Part shown: positions 12,582 through 24,658 of the stretch, in pieces | Position numbering within the stretch: the stretch's first letter is position 1 | Layout of the letters: each line of letters starts with the position of its first letter | Source: Cylindrobasidium torrendii FP15055 ss-10 | Lineage: Eukaryota; Basidiomycota; Agaricomycetes; Agaricales; Physalacriaceae | Assembly: GCA_000934385.1 (NCBI GenBank) | Contig: KN880447.1 | Span: forward strand, 154,219-218,218 | Direction of reading: 5' to 3' | Length of the DNA: 64,000 nt | Notes under the pieces: model-generated | What the model was told of the DNA's origin: nothing | The model's input: only the letters and a program-made list of their open reading frames with translations | Databases searched by the model: none | Translations under genes and position numbers: made by a program

Positions 12582-13188
12582 GTCAAGGGAAAACAGGCAA
12601 GGAAGAAAAATGATCGCTTGGTCTTCAAACTGGCATTTTATATGTCTTCGGTACCTCATTCAACTGCACTGGTGCATGGCAACGACGGTGTCAGAGTACA
12701 TTGCACCGTACTCTCGACAGCAGGTTGACAATGGGACAGTTTCATGAAACCGTGCGACTACGTACTTATCTGGCTCGAAGAGTTGGCATCAAGGGGACGC
12801 GTGCTCTTATTCGGTCAGCGGCCTATTTGATGTCGTCGAACCGACTATGACACAAGCATTCAGACAGTGCTAACCTGGTGAACAGCGTTTGACATAGATG
12901 CGCAACAGAAAACAACTTGCTTGCTCGCATGTCGCTGTGTTAGCCATCGGGCGTACAACCGACTTGAACAAGCCTAGTGCTAATAGCCGTCGACCGTACT
13001 ATCCCATGGCGAAAAAGGGCCTAATATGCGTGTAAATGCTCGAAGATTGTCCAATTTGGAGAGGATGCACGAATGGCTAGTGTTGGGTTTGTAAATTCCC
13101 AGCAATTTATTGATTCGGCAACTAGGTATTATCTGGCGGTAAATGGAGGTTGGCCACCACGCACGGGTGTACGAGCCGGCACATGAAG
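12582..13188. other. Intergenic, upstream of the DUF1996 gene
   Basis: Between the DUF1996 start and the XAP5 stop, both minus strand. No supported gene, RNA or repeat was found. Confidence 0.5.
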
Positions 13189-14366
13189 CTATGCAATTCT
13201 ATATTCGCCGTAATTGACCTCTGGGTCGAATACCTGTTGTCAGTTAGTCACAAAGTCGAGCCATTTGCGGATTACGCACCTCCCATCGCGACGCGGGGAA
13301 TATGTGCTTATTCCTCTGATAATAACTTCGTTCCACAACCTTTCCGGCATGAGATTCGTCCTTCTCCTTGGTGGCATCCGCAAGCAGGCGCACGTCCTCG
13401 TGCGCGTCAAAGTTGAAGAGCGGACCGGACTTGCCGCGCGCCTTGTTGATGATAAAGTCGTAGAACGTGTAGTGGTGGGGAATAATGAGGTCCTCCTTCA
13501 CGTACATCAGATTGTCGACGCTGACTCCGCGTAGCTCGGGGTTTTGAGCGCGGCATCGCTCGAGAAGTTTGCCTATGTCGTCTCCTTTCTTGCACTGTAA
13601 GATTCAATGCAATGCAAGTACCTGCATGTCAGCTAGAATTCGATAGATTGCGCACGAGAGAACTTACCATGACGCTCTTGCGGTGCCCACTTCCGTCCCA
13701 ATACGAGTACACCACCTCGATTTCTTCAGCTTTGATATCCTCCTGACGCTCCAACCATTCTTGTCGAAGACGCTCGCGTTCTAGTCTTTCAGACTCCTCA
13801 CGCTCGCGGTCTGGTAGAAAAGATGTGTCGACGTTCGGATTCTTGCCAAATTTAGCGCGTTTTGCGGGCGGCTCGTCGTCTGGCGGGGCAGTAGGAGCCG
13901 GGGTGGAAGATGAGGAAGAGTCATCCGGATCGCCTTCGTCATCCATGGCAAAAGAGAGGGTTGCTTTGGCGGACTTTTTGCGTTTCTTCTTCTTCTTGTC
14001 ATCTCTAAAGTGTTCTCCATACCCTAAGTGGCCGTGAAGTATTGAGAGAATGGCGTACATACTTGAGTGCGCTTGAGCGGGCCGCTTCTCGAGCCTTGAG
14101 GTCCTCAAGTTCTTTGCGCTTCTGCTGGAACACCTCGAGTTGGACGAGGCCAACCGTACTAATGTGATTTCAGTATCCCGCCATTAACATATGAATAGAG
14201 CTTGCCTATGTTTGAGAGATTCTTCCACCGAGTCGTCCTGTACCACAAATCGGTTCGCCGACGGACGAGCTTTCTCAGTCTCCGAGATCAAGTTTTTCTT
14301 CTGAATCTCAAATTGCTGGCGCATTTGCAGACGCTGCTTGGCTAGAATGTCCTCCGGCTTCGACAT
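13189..14366 (-). CDS. XAP5/FAM50-family nuclear protein
   Basis: Nuclear protein of the XAP5 (FAM50) family, linked in other eukaryotes to splicing and chromatin. It starts at the ATG at 14366, [14 protein letters not shown], and reads through [24 protein letters not shown] Lys-rich stretch ([10 protein letters not shown]) looks like a nuclear localisation signal, followed by an acidic low-complexity region. The conserved core is [35 protein letters not shown], then [20 protein letters not shown] and [21 protein letters not shown]. The last intron joins this to [14 protein letters not shown], stop at 13189-13191. These blocks are diagnostic. It is divergent from the mitochondrial uS13 gene with 90 bp between start codons. 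Confidence 0.93.
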
Positions 14367-14456
14367 GACGACGCCTTGGTGGTGCCAGTAAGAGTGAGGT
14401 TCGGCACGTGCAAGGCTTGGAATTTTGATGTCCGTTTCGCTCAGCCTCCGACCACC

Positions 14457-15045
14457 ATGGTTCACATTCTTGGAATCAAACTCACGGACTCCCAGAGAGC
14501 CAAGGTGAGCAACTGAATTGTATGGCTCCAATCCACTGACTCTCGGTTAGTGGGCGCTCACCAATATCTATGGCGTCGGCCACCACGTCGCGGCCCGCCT
14601 CTGCGCGCGTTTCCAAATCCATGACCAAATGAAAGTCGGAGACCTCACCCCCATTCAAGTCTCATCGCTGGCGTCATTCCTCTCATCTCCGGGCACTGCA
14701 CCTCCGCTGCCGCGCTATCCTCTTGCAGGACCGGACTTTAAGCCACCACCAATGCGGACACCGGCCCAACAACTCCAGGCCGAATTCCGGGAACAGCAGG
14801 CCGCGAAAAAGGCTAAGCTTGTCGCTCAGGGTGCTGCGAAGCAACCTGCTAAAGACCCGCTCAATGCGTTGAGGATAGAGAATGATCTCAGACGCATGAT
14901 TCGCGAGAATATTCAACACCACAGGATGATTGGAACCTGGCGCGGAAAACGGTGGGGCATGAGTCTGCCCGTGCGTGGACAACAGACGAAGACGAACGCT
15001 GTCACGGCCAAAAAGCTCAATCACCCCAACCGCTACAATTCCTAG
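14457..15045 (+). CDS. Mitochondrial small-subunit ribosomal protein uS13m
   Basis: Mitochondrial ribosomal protein of the bacterial S13 type. Exon 1 (14457-14514) encodes MVHILGIKLTDSQRAK; a 36 nt intron follows. Exon 2 from 14551 gives WALTNIYGVGHHVAARLCARFQIHD, the helix-turn-helix entry of the S13 fold. The C-terminal block is NDLRRMIRENIQHHRMIGTWRGKRW, then LPVRGQQTKTNAVTAKK, the rRNA-binding GLPVRGQRT-type motif. Between them lies a ~60-residue Pro, Ala and Gln-rich insertion not found in bacterial S13. The intron is unusually short but the splice is required for the frame. Stop at 15043-15045. Confidence 0.9.
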
Positions 15046-15289
15046 AATATCTTCACATAATATATTGTCTTGTCTGCCAATCGTTCTTTCCAAAGTCCAT
15101 GGAAACTAGTTTCATGGCTATGTGCCCGGGATTCTATACCATTGACTATTCGTGGGTGGTGCACAGCAGTGCTCAATCGTGTAAATGGGCACGGGCAAGC
15201 AGCTACTTGCAGCAGTTAGCATTGCCAAGCTGTTGACACGACATGAAAGATTCAATAATAATACAGTAGCTCCAGTTCAAAGTCCAGCA

Positions 15290-15977
15290 TTAATCGTCTC
15301 CTACGGGTACCTCTTCCTCAAGCGTCTTGATCAGCCGAACGCGTATTTCTGTCGTCTCATCGCCGCGCAACACATCCGATACAAACTCTGCGGAAACTTG
15401 CATCTGCACCATTTCCAGCGACCCTCGAAGGACACCACAAAGCACATTGCTAAACCAAAGACCGGATTCCAGCGCCTCTTCTGGTAGTTCGACGAACTCA
15501 GCGAGTGGGTTCTCATCGAGAGTAAGTGAGAAGGACGCGCCAGCACCAGGGGTAGGCGATGGCGGGCCGTGAGTCACAGTCGGAGAAATATTGAGAAAGG
15601 ATTTAAAGCCAACCTAAGCGCAAGACGTTGGAAATGGTGGTAAGCGACAACGATGAAGGACGCACCTTGGCTACTACTTCCCCGACCTCCCGAAAGTCCG
15701 AGCAGCGACCTAGATTACTCTTCGCGAGGAAGTCTTCAATCAGACGCGTGCCAATGTTGTATCCCATTTTCTCTAGTTGCTTGTTGACCTCGGCATAGTC
15801 TTCGTAGTCTTGAATGAGTTGCACGACAAGTGAACCATAGGTCAACGCGAAGAGCTCTGCATTCTGGGATAAATCAATCGCAATAATGGCGCAGATGATG
15901 TATGCACGCACCACTTTTTCCGCGCGCCCCTTCCAGAGCTCATCGCCAATCGTCTTGTATTGCTTGGTGGTCGACAT
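15290..15977 (-). CDS. BET3: TRAPP complex subunit Bet3 (TRAPPC3)
   Basis: Core TRAPP subunit that tethers vesicles and supports Rab activation at the Golgi. The ATG at 15977 gives [22 protein letters not shown]. After an intron comes [22 protein letters not shown], then [31 protein letters not shown] sequence ([19 protein letters not shown] is read directly). The second half reads [40 protein letters not shown] and [22 protein letters not shown], with stop at 15290-15292. All are conserved Bet3 blocks. It is divergent from BUD23 with only 51 bp between start codons. Confidence 0.93.
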
Positions 15978-16028
15978 CTAAGAAGTGATGGATCACGTGG
16001 AGATCAAGGATTTTTCGTCTTGTCCATC
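15978..16028. promoter_or_regulatory. 51 bp gap between divergent BET3 and BUD23
   Basis: The complete space between the two start codons, likely a shared bidirectional promoter. No TATA box was seen. Confidence 0.5.
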
Positions 16029-17082
16029 ATGTCACGGCCAGAGCTTGTAGCACCACCAGAAATTGTATGCATGGAACATGCAATCAAATACTCTTATTGA
16101 CCATCGTCGCAGTATTATGGCGATACAGAGGCCAAAAAGTACACCAAAAAGTATGTATCTGAATCTCAGCCTGGAGATAGATCAATAGTGGCTAACACTT
16201 TGACTAGCACCCGCAATCAGCAAATTCAGGCTGATATGACATATCGTGCCCTTGAATTGTTATCACTCCCTCCTGATGAGCCCGCCTTCTTGCTGGACAT
16301 AGGGTGTGGGTCCGGCCTGTCTGGCGAAATATTGGATGAGGAGGGTTACATGTGGGCTGGCGTTGATGTTGCACCTAGCATGCTTGGTGCGTAGTTCCTT
16401 GGAAGTGACTTCAAATTTGACCATTCCCCGCAGAAGTTGCACTGGAGCGTGAGGTGGAAGGGGACCTGTTTCTGCAAGACATCGGTCAAGGCTTTGGATT
16501 TCGACCAGGCAGCTTCGACGGCGCTATCAGCATATCTGTCTTACAATGGCTATTGAATGCCGAAACATCACACGCAACTTCCTCCCCTCCCCATCGCCTC
16601 ACTCGCTTCTTCACCACCCTACACTCTGCCCTCAAAAATCCTTCGCGAGCTGTCTTCCAATTCTATCCCTCGTCAGACGACCAAATCACGCTCATTTCAA
16701 CGATCGCACAACGGGCTGGCTTCACTGGAGGTCTGGTCATTGATTATCCAAACTCGAACAAGGCCAAGAAGGTCTTCCTCTGTCTTATGGTCGGTGGAGG
16801 TGGCCATGTCCCAAAAGGATTAGACGGCGATGGCGATGCTGCAGAAGATAGTACTACTGCACGCTTTGAGAGAAGAAGAGAACGCGAACGTGCACGGTCA
16901 CGGGGTGGAAAACGGAAATCCATCAAGGACCGGGACTGGATTCTCAAGAAAAAAGAGGTATGCTTCCCGTGGTCCCTGGATATCATAATCTCATTTTCCT
17001 CCAGCTGTACCGAAAACGCGGGAAAGAGAGCGTCCCCAACGACTCGAAGTTCACTGGGCGGAGACGAAAAGCAATATTCTAG
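16029..17082 (+). CDS. BUD23: 18S rRNA (guanine-N7) methyltransferase BUD23
   Basis: SAM-dependent methyltransferase that modifies a guanine in 18S rRNA during small-subunit biogenesis (family knowledge). Exon 1 from the ATG at 16029 gives MSRPELVAPPEI. A short second exon gives YYGDTEAKKYTKN, then TRNQQIQADMTYRALELL. The SAM-binding motif FLLDIGCGSGLSGE is clear, followed by GVDVAPSML, FDGAISISVLQWLLNA and AVFQFYP. The C-terminus is basic (FERRRERERARSRGGKRKS) and ends, after the last intron, with SKFTGRRRKAIF and TAG at 17080-17082. All these are BUD23 family features, including the basic tail. Confidence 0.94.
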
Positions 17083-17320
17083 CTTATCCAAGCCCTCATT
17101 ACCTCGTCGTGGCATAGAGGTCTTACTTGTATTTCCACTTTGTGTAATTCACACTGCTGTTTATGTTCACACTCACGTGGCCGTCCAACCAGCCCTCATA
17201 CAACATTGATCGCATGCATACTGACAGGCTAGCGGTGGTTATAGCAATGTGCACAGGAATGGGGTCATCTTACCGCGCTCTGTCCTTTGCTTATTGTCCA
17301 TCACCTCCATTCCCACCACG

Positions 17321-19235
17321 ATGAGCAGCAGTGCGTAGCATCCTCTTTGCAGGCATTGATACCCTCCCGCTGATGACCTGTAGCTGTCAGCTGCTCTCAC
17401 TGTTGCCTGCATAGGCCTTCAACGACTCGGTCCTTGCGCACTACACGTGTTGGCGCCCTTCCATCTCAAGCGCGCGCGACCATCGACTCCCTGCGGAGCG
17501 ACCTTGTTCACCTGGAAACGCGCATCGAAACGTTACGAACGGCACTTATCGGGGCTGAAACTGAGCGCGACGCCCTGCGCGCCGACCTAGACGCTCAAGT
17601 TCTTGCACTTCCTCCCATTCACAACCTCCCGAACGACGTCCTATGCGACATCTTCCAGCAGTCACTATCCACTCAAGTCAACCTGTCTGATTCCAAAGCA
17701 TTCGGACCGTGGGTTCTCAAGCGCGTCTGTCATAGATGGCGGAACGTTGTGCAAGAGAGCGCTTCGCTCTGGGCATCATTCAGTCTTGGGGAATATTTTG
17801 GGGGTCTTGATCCCCAGATGCAACAGACGGCACTTCGAACTACCCTCGATTGCTCGAAGAAGTCCGTGTTGGACGTTAGCTTCAATAGTGGATGGCCGCA
17901 ACAGTGCTTGGACACATTCTCAAGCGAGGCGCAACGAGTCCGCCATCTCACCATGACGGGCTACATTTGCCAATGCCACACACGACCATTCCTCGACTTG
18001 TGCGGATCACTTCCAATACTCAACTCCCTTGATTTGAACCCGACGAGTGTGACGCCGCGCCTGGATCCGCCATTCGACCTCACGGCAAGCACGCCTCTGC
18101 TCCGGCGGCTCAAGATTTCGGACTCCGTGTATTGGGTGCCCCTCTCACAGTCGATGAAGCTACCCTACCAGCAAATCACACACCTCGAACTGGCAGGCTC
18201 TGGTGGCACAGCCAGCACGAATGACGTTCTCAGCATGCTCAACGGGTGCGGCAACCTGGAGGTGTTCAAGGACTCGTCAATATACTCTAGAATCTCAGAG
18301 GATCCGCCACCAACGCCACCACCAATAATCGCAATGCCGAATCTCGTCAGCCTCGAAGTCGCCGACCTGAGCTTGCTGCAAGGCTTGACTTGTCCTGCGC
18401 TCGTGCATCTCAAGCATCTGGGCACGTCGGGCGAGCTTGACGACAAGCTTCAACATTTCCTGGAGCGGTCCAAGTGTTCAATCGAATCTCTGGACATTAG
18501 CGTTACGACAGTTCCCAATGCGCGCTACGCACAGGTCTTCGCGGGAGTGACAAAGCTAGGAGTCCATGGAACATCGGCGACGCCGTCGACAACTGGCCTC
18601 CTCCCGGTTTTGACAATCGACCAGGGCAAGGATATCTTCCCTAAACTGAGCGAGCTTCGTGTAGGGCTGGCGGCGCCTTTCTTCAAGTGTGTACCGTGGA
18701 AGAGGGCGGATGCGGAACTGGACAAAGCACTGGCGGACCTGGTAGAAGCGCGATGGAGAAAGACGACTCGGACGGTGAAGCCCACCGTAGCGAATGAGCA
18801 GGACCATGAACACGAACACCATGTCGCGCATAAAGCACAACAGCACCCACACGAACATCACGGCCATCATGACCAGCATTTACACCCTCACGAGCAACAT
18901 TGGCAGCATTCTCACAGCGTCAGTGACAACAAGCAAGACAATGGCCACGACGCGCATCATGCTCATCTCGTCGATACCGTGCCCTCGCATGGTCTAAAAC
19001 GGGTAGAAGTTACCTATTCTGTATGTGCCGCCATCTGGAGGGACGAGAAGATAGGCTTTTCGCAGGATCTGCTGTGGGCAATGCTCTCGCGGACGAGATT
19101 GTACAAGGGCGTGAAAAATATGGAAAAGGAAGGTTTAACTGTGAACGTCAAGCGTAAGTTTACTTCAAGTCGCCTTTCTAGTGATGGACTAACTGACGCT
19201 TTATAGTGCTTCTGGAGCATGAGGCCTGCAAGTGA
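17321..19235 (+). CDS. F-box protein with histidine-rich region
   Basis: Predicted substrate receptor of an SCF ubiquitin ligase. The first exon appears to be a few codons at 17321 (MSS) before an intron; the exact acceptor is uncertain. The main exon starts near 17384. It has a coiled coil (SLRSDLVHLETRIETLRTAL) followed by an F-box, LPPIHNLPNDVLCDIFQQSL and WVLKRVCHRWRNVVQESASLW. A long leucine-rich region follows. Around 18800-18960 sits a low-complexity stretch with more than 20 histidines in about 50 residues. The last intron leads to the short end LLLEHEACK, stop at 19233-19235. The layout coiled coil, F-box, leucine-rich is typical of expanded agaricomycete families. The His-rich stretch is unusual. 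Confidence 0.8.
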
Positions 19236-19636
19236 TTCCAATTCGCGGTTTGCGACTATCTTCCTTGAGTTCAGTGTCCCTATTGGAGTTCTCCATTTGT
19301 ATCCGTAGATTTATAGCGTTTTTCAGCCTTCAATGCATACACATATACATACATACGCAGCTAGATATTGTTTTAGACCCAGCGCAATACTCATCTTCAT
19401 ATTTAACTTTGCGCAAGGCAACCCTGCTGGATCCGTGGGTGAAAGAAGGAGACGCTTGATGAAGTAAGTTCAAGCACAGGGCGTCGCTTCTACGAGACGC
19501 GGTTTTGCTATTTACGACCGCTGTCACAATGATAATGATGATGACATGCAGATTTTGTCCATGTCCATCAAAGGGCAAGTATTCTACTTATGTAGGGTCC
19601 CAAGATACTGCGTGTTATTAGTGTAGACGCGCAAGC
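19236..19636. other. Convergent 3' ends of the F-box and CHMP7 genes
   Basis: About 400 bp that should hold both 3' UTRs. Short A/T-rich runs only (repeated ACATA-type units near 19336-19360). Confidence 0.5.
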
Positions 19637-21252
19637 TCACGTGTGAGATACAAGGACTTTCTTTGCGTTTGTCCCTAGCGGCACTGTAGTTTCTGGCACA
19701 TCCTGAGGCACCGACGGGAGCTTCCTCTCGTCCTCTACCGCCTTCTCTGCGAGTTGTTCCTGCAACAAACTTTCTAACTCGTTCTGCAGCGCCGACTCAT
19801 CGTACGTCTCGCCACTCGCAACTTCTGCACCATTTCGAATGGCTTCGTCGATATCGCGGGCATCGGCGTTGGCGTCAGCAAGTGCGTCCATCGTCGCCTC
19901 GATAGAATCGCATTGTAAGGAAGGATGCGAGAGTATTGTCTTCAGCGTTGCGCTAGACTGCGCGTAAATTTGCATTATCTGTCAAAGACATGAGTATTTG
20001 AAATAGAGACATGCGCAAGATAGTACCTCGACGTCGCCGGCTGCTGCCTCAACACTGATGAGGGTACTCTCAAGATTCTCCAGGGCACCGAGTCGCTTCT
20101 GAAGGAGACCTTCGACCTGTTTTCGCGTGCGTATAAGGTTAAGCGCCATCGGCTTGCGCTTGTATTTCAATGCTTCTCCGGCGCGTTGGGTAAGACTGAC
20201 GAGACGATGAGAATCAATATATGTGCGGAGAGATGAGCGCACCTGTCTATTCTTTTGTGAAGACTGTCGACCTGTGAGTACATGCTCGTGACAGCATCCT
20301 TCAACTCAAGGATGCCTTCATCCACAGCTGTGATAGTTGTTGCGGCGCCCGTAACGAACTTGACGACCTAGGGGACATAAGAACGATTCATAGTGCAACC
20401 CAGATACCGACGCACATTCTTTTGACGTACAACCACCTGCTTGTCGCGTTCCATGAACTTGAGAAGAACGTCTGCATCCCGAAGACTCATAGGTGTCCCG
20501 TCTGTCAGGCCGACACTTGACGCGAACTCTTTACGGAACGAGTCGAGGGTGTAGAGCGCATCTGCAGGTCCAGTTGATTTGTCTTCCTGGGCCTCGATAA
20601 CCTTCTCGGCAGCGCGCTCGATGAGGTGGATGACAGCATAATCACCATGCCACTTTGTCGAAGAGGAAGCGTCTCCACCACCAAATATGCCGTCTTGTCC
20701 AACAATGTTCATCTGCTCGAGCGACCACCATAACGGTTTGGCAATGAGGTAAGAACCCACAATAGCAGGTATCGCGCGTATGACGGAGGGGCGTGTGTAT
20801 ATGGACTGCACTTGGGAGAGAAAAGTCGAGCTTGGCATAAGAGCTGGAACGGGAGGGTTTGCGCGAGGTGCAGGTTGACATAATTCGGTCTTTACTATGA
20901 TGGGTGAGGAGAGACCAGAGATGTAGACGATGCTTACGATGACATTGCCAAGTGCTATGGGCTTGCCGACACCATCAACCTTTAATGTATCCAGAAGAGC
21001 CCTTGATGCTACAAGAACAAGCCTATCCGATGTCGAAGCCTGTGCCCCCTGCGACACCAGGCTCTCCAGCGTTTTCCGCCACCATTCGACATTGGCATGG
21101 AAGGCCGCTGGGTTTGCTGTCTTCTGGTTCGTAAAATCAGAATACGTTGCCTGGAGACGTGACTTTGAGGATGTCTTGTAGCTTTGCAGCTTCAGGTGGG
21201 GAGAGTCTGGCACCATGGCCGTTGACAGCCAAGCAGGTCCTAAGCCTGCCAT
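19637..21252 (-). CDS. CHMP7-like ESCRT-III family protein
   Basis: SNF7-family protein of the CHMP7 type, which links ESCRT-III to the nuclear envelope or endosomes (family knowledge). It is longer than ordinary ESCRT-III subunits because of an N-terminal winged-helix-like half. The ATG at 21252 gives MAGLGPAWLSTAMVPDSP. The N-terminal half includes QATYSDFTNQKTANPAAFH and SVGLTDGTPMSLRDADVLLKF, and contains KPLWWSLEQMNI. The SNF7 half reads ILELKDAVTSMYSQVDSLHKR and GEALKYKRKPMALNLIRTRK, then LENLESTLISVEAAAGDVE. The end has an acidic MIM-like helix (ELESLLQEQLAEKAVEDE). Several introns. Divergent from CLPTM1 with 79 bp between start codons. Confidence 0.85.
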
Positions 21253-21331
21253 CCTATATTATCGGTGATCGGGCCGGAGCAAAGTTATCGTGTCCATTAT
21301 TGAATGTGGCTTTTGCTCATAGACGACCATC

Positions 21332-23596
21332 ATGTCTACTCCTGCTCAACCAGCGGGAAATGCTGCCGCGGAGGGAGATCAGCGTCAGCAGGGTGGAATG
21401 GGAAGGTTCATGGGTGTCGCTCAGGTGCGTATTTGCTGCGTTTGAGCGAGAGCCTTTGCTGACAATGCTCCATAGCAAATGTTCCTTATGTGGGCGGTTT
21501 CGCAACTAGGTTGGCTCAGTTTCGTTGAGACGTTTTCTATGGGAACTCACTAGTCCTAAGCTACCAAATACCTTTCCGGCAAGAAACCACCAACCGAAGG
21601 CCCAGCAACAACCATGCCGTCGCATGGCGGCGCTGAGCCAGTGGTCAGCACAAATCCCCACGAGCTTGCTCCGCAACAACTACTTCTCGGCTGGGATCTG
21701 GGAACGGAACTTTCCATGCATGTTTACCTGACCACGGAAGACGTCCCCGACTTGTACTTTGGCAAACCGCCAGCACTTCCCCACTTCGTATGGAATAACA
21801 TCAAGTTCGGGGACTGGAACGACCACAGGACAGCAGACTATCTTATTGACTTTCCTGATGTCGTCAAAAACAACGGATCTATCTATGCGGACATATTCCT
21901 TACCAAGAACGGCGCGTCTCCTGACCCACACGAACGTAGTTTCGATTCGGATGATGTGCAGCACGTACGCAGACGTGCGTACCCATACCAACATGAGTTT
22001 TACTGTAATACTCACTCGTACAAGTCATCACTCCTTACTATCCTCGCGAGAGAGTTCGCAAGGTGAAGAACCTGTTGACCACAACTGAAGACGGCGAAGA
22101 AGAGGAAGAACTTGAGGCCGATGTCATTCTCCCTCACTGGCACCAAAATATTACACTCGCACTTGTATCAGACGCAGCGCAAATTAGCTACGCGCAAGCA
22201 CCGCCTGCTACTCAACAGTATGTTCAAGTGATTCCTCGGAAGCGTGATTCGACTGGCACCAAAGGTACGTTTCGCCTCGTCTGTGAACGCGATACTAACG
22301 CTCTTAGCGTTCAGCTTTCTACAAACCAATCATATTCGCAAACGAATTCTGGCACCTCCGCGAACACTACGATGAAATCAACTCGACAACACCTGCCCTC
22401 CCCGTTCGCTTTACGTTCCAGCCCATGTCCTATATGAAATTCCAGATCTTTGCTTCGATGACTCAAGGATTCAAGGATGCCGCGAGCCAGCAGGGTGGTG
22501 CTGCCGCTGCCGAGCTGGACACCATCAAGCGGATGTTCATTGAGACCAACCCATACTTCCTGGCGCTGACGGGATTCGTAACCCTGCTGCACATGTTGTA
22601 TGTAGGACAAACTCATTTATGGTTGCCCAACTAAATCATTGACAGGTTCGAAATGCTTGCATTCAAGAACGATGTATCTCATTGGCGGGAGAAGAAGGAG
22701 ATGGTCGGCGTCTCTGTCCGCACGATTATCACAAATGTTTTTGTGCAACTTATCATCCTACTTTACCTTATCGACAACAACGAGAAGACGAGCTGGGTCA
22801 TTCTTTTCACCCAGGGTACTGGAATTGCCATCGAGGCGTGGAAGGTAAGCATTTTACTCTTTTCGAGTGGCCTTGCTCACTTGCTGTCAGATCACCAAAG
22901 CTGTTGACATCAGGCTTGTAGCGAACCCTCCTGGGCCTCTGCCTTATAAGCTCGATATTACCGACAAGCACGTTCTCAGTGAGGATGAGAAGAAGACCCA
23001 AGAGTACGATAAGCTTGCGTTTCGCTATGTCTCCTACGTTGCCATCCCGCTTCTTATGGGATATACCGTCTATTCCCTTATGTACGAGGTTCACCGCGGC
23101 TGGTACAGCTTCACAATTTCGACTCTCACTTCCTTCGTGTACATGTTTGGGTTTGCGCAGCTAGTGCCCCAGTTGATCATCAACTACAAACTCAAGGTCC
23201 GTCCCCCAAGAATATTGTAGTCCCGTGTCACTAAAAGTGTCGACAGAGCGTCGCGCACATGCCCATGAAGGCCATGATCTACAAGACCTTGTCCACTGTT
23301 GTCGATGACTTCTTCGCGTGCGTTCGCGTCCAGAATACTGATCATCACCCCGACTCACGCTCTCGTTTAGATTTTGCATCAAAATGCCATTCCTGCATCG
23401 GCTGGCGTGCTTCCGCGACGACGTAGTTTTCCTCGTATTCCTCTACCAGCGATGGATTTACCGCATTGATCCCAAGCGCGTCAATGAATATGGACAAATT
23501 GGGGTGCACGAGATAGACGCTGTGAAGGAGAAGGAAGCAGAACCGGAGACGAAGGAAAGCAAGAAGGAGAAGGTGTTGAAAAAGAAGAAGCAGTAG
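21332..23596 (+). CDS. CLPTM1 family multi-pass membrane protein
   Basis: ER and Golgi multi-pass membrane protein of the cleft-lip-and-palate TM1 family. It starts at the ATG at 21332, MSTPAQPAGNAAAEGD, followed after an intron by MFLMWAVSQLAT. The lumenal domain includes LGWDLGTELSMHVYLT and YADIFLTKNGASPDP, then PHWHQNITLALVSDA. Membrane segments follow (FLALTGFVTLLHMLF, TNVFVQLIILLYLI), with NDVSHWREKKEMVGVSVRTI and FGFAQLVPQLIINYKLKSVAH, both characteristic of the family. The C-terminal tail is Lys and Glu-rich and ends KKKQ, matching the KKXX ER-retrieval form. About eight introns. Stop at 23594-23596. Confidence 0.93.
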
Positions 23597-24658
23597 TGTG
23601 GTGTTGTACAAGTTTTCAACTGTATGTTCATCTGTATGTCAATTCCTAGGGCATTGGACGGATCATGAACCAAAGTGCAGATGAGACGGATGGCCGTGCA
23701 ATCGACGAGACTGATGAAAACCTTGTGACCATCGTTCGTGCGGTTTATATATGTGCTCTGGCCTGCAGCTCTCTATAGCCTCGCGGGTTCTGAGGGTGTG
23801 GTAGCATCCTCAGGGGCGTCTCGCTGGAATCGATCCCCAGGTCGCTGTTAAGCGGCAGCAACGTGGTTCAGTAGCACTGATCGCGCCATTAAAAGTCATT
23901 CTACTGCCAGCGCAATCTGGCACAATCCGCGCTGGAGCACGCAATAAGGATTGCATCGATGAGAGGATTTGGGTGCATGAGCTTGTATAGATATTACCAT
24001 GTCTTAGAGGTATTGCGCTTGAGTCAGAGGCGCAGTAGTCCCTCGTATTCCATTCAACTTCACTGGCATCATTGCGAATGCTTTCGGTAGCCGCGCTGAC
24101 CCGCAGGAGCGCGGCTTTGAGGGCCAAATTGCGAGAAATGCACTGTCGATGAGCATACTATTTTCGCATAATGTCGCGACATTGGAGTGTGCGTGGGGCG
24201 TCCGCAGCCAACAGCCGGCGGCAACGTAGATTGACTTCCTTTATGGGAAAGTAGTATTACGCGTACATAGCCGGAGCCCATTGTGGTCCTCTGACATCAT
24301 GGAATGAACATTGAGCGTAAGATCGGGGGTGGCTCTGAAGGATTAATCGATTACCGTTGGATTACCGTGCAGTGCGTATGGAAAGGCACTCTCAGGAGGC
24401 GTAGGCTTTGCGCCGCACCAACGTCGCGTCTCACCCATGACTGTGCCCGGTGTCATTCCTGGTCACCCACCCCGTCAGCGCAAAAGGCGCCTACGTCAGT
24501 TGTGCGCGCATTTGAAGACACATCCCCGCTTTCACAGGCCAGTCGTTTGACGGGGAAATCGTATATAAGGTGGGATGCAAAGCAACAGTTTTCCAACCAA
24601 CAAATCTCCTTCACATCCACTCACCTTCACAACCACCTCTACCACTCCAATCATCATC
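23597..24658. other. Intergenic upstream of the HSP12-like gene
   Basis: About 1 kb holding the CLPTM1 3' region and the HSP12-like promoter. A CRE-like TACGTCA lies near 24492 and the TATA box is listed separately. No supported coding region. A tRNA-like arm near 23840 was rejected. Confidence 0.5.
24562..24568 (+). promoter_or_regulatory. TATA box of the HSP12-like gene
   Basis: The sequence GTATATAAGG at 24561-24570 lies about 95 bp before the start codon, followed by a C, A and T-rich leader. This is a classic stress-gene promoter. Confidence 0.65.

Noticed and set aside
23800..23930. A tRNA-like T-arm (minus strand, GGGGATCGATTCC) and a D-arm-like GTGGTTCAGT on the plus strand
   Set aside because: The T-loop is shifted by one base and no matching acceptor stem closes it on either strand, so this is not a tRNA gene.
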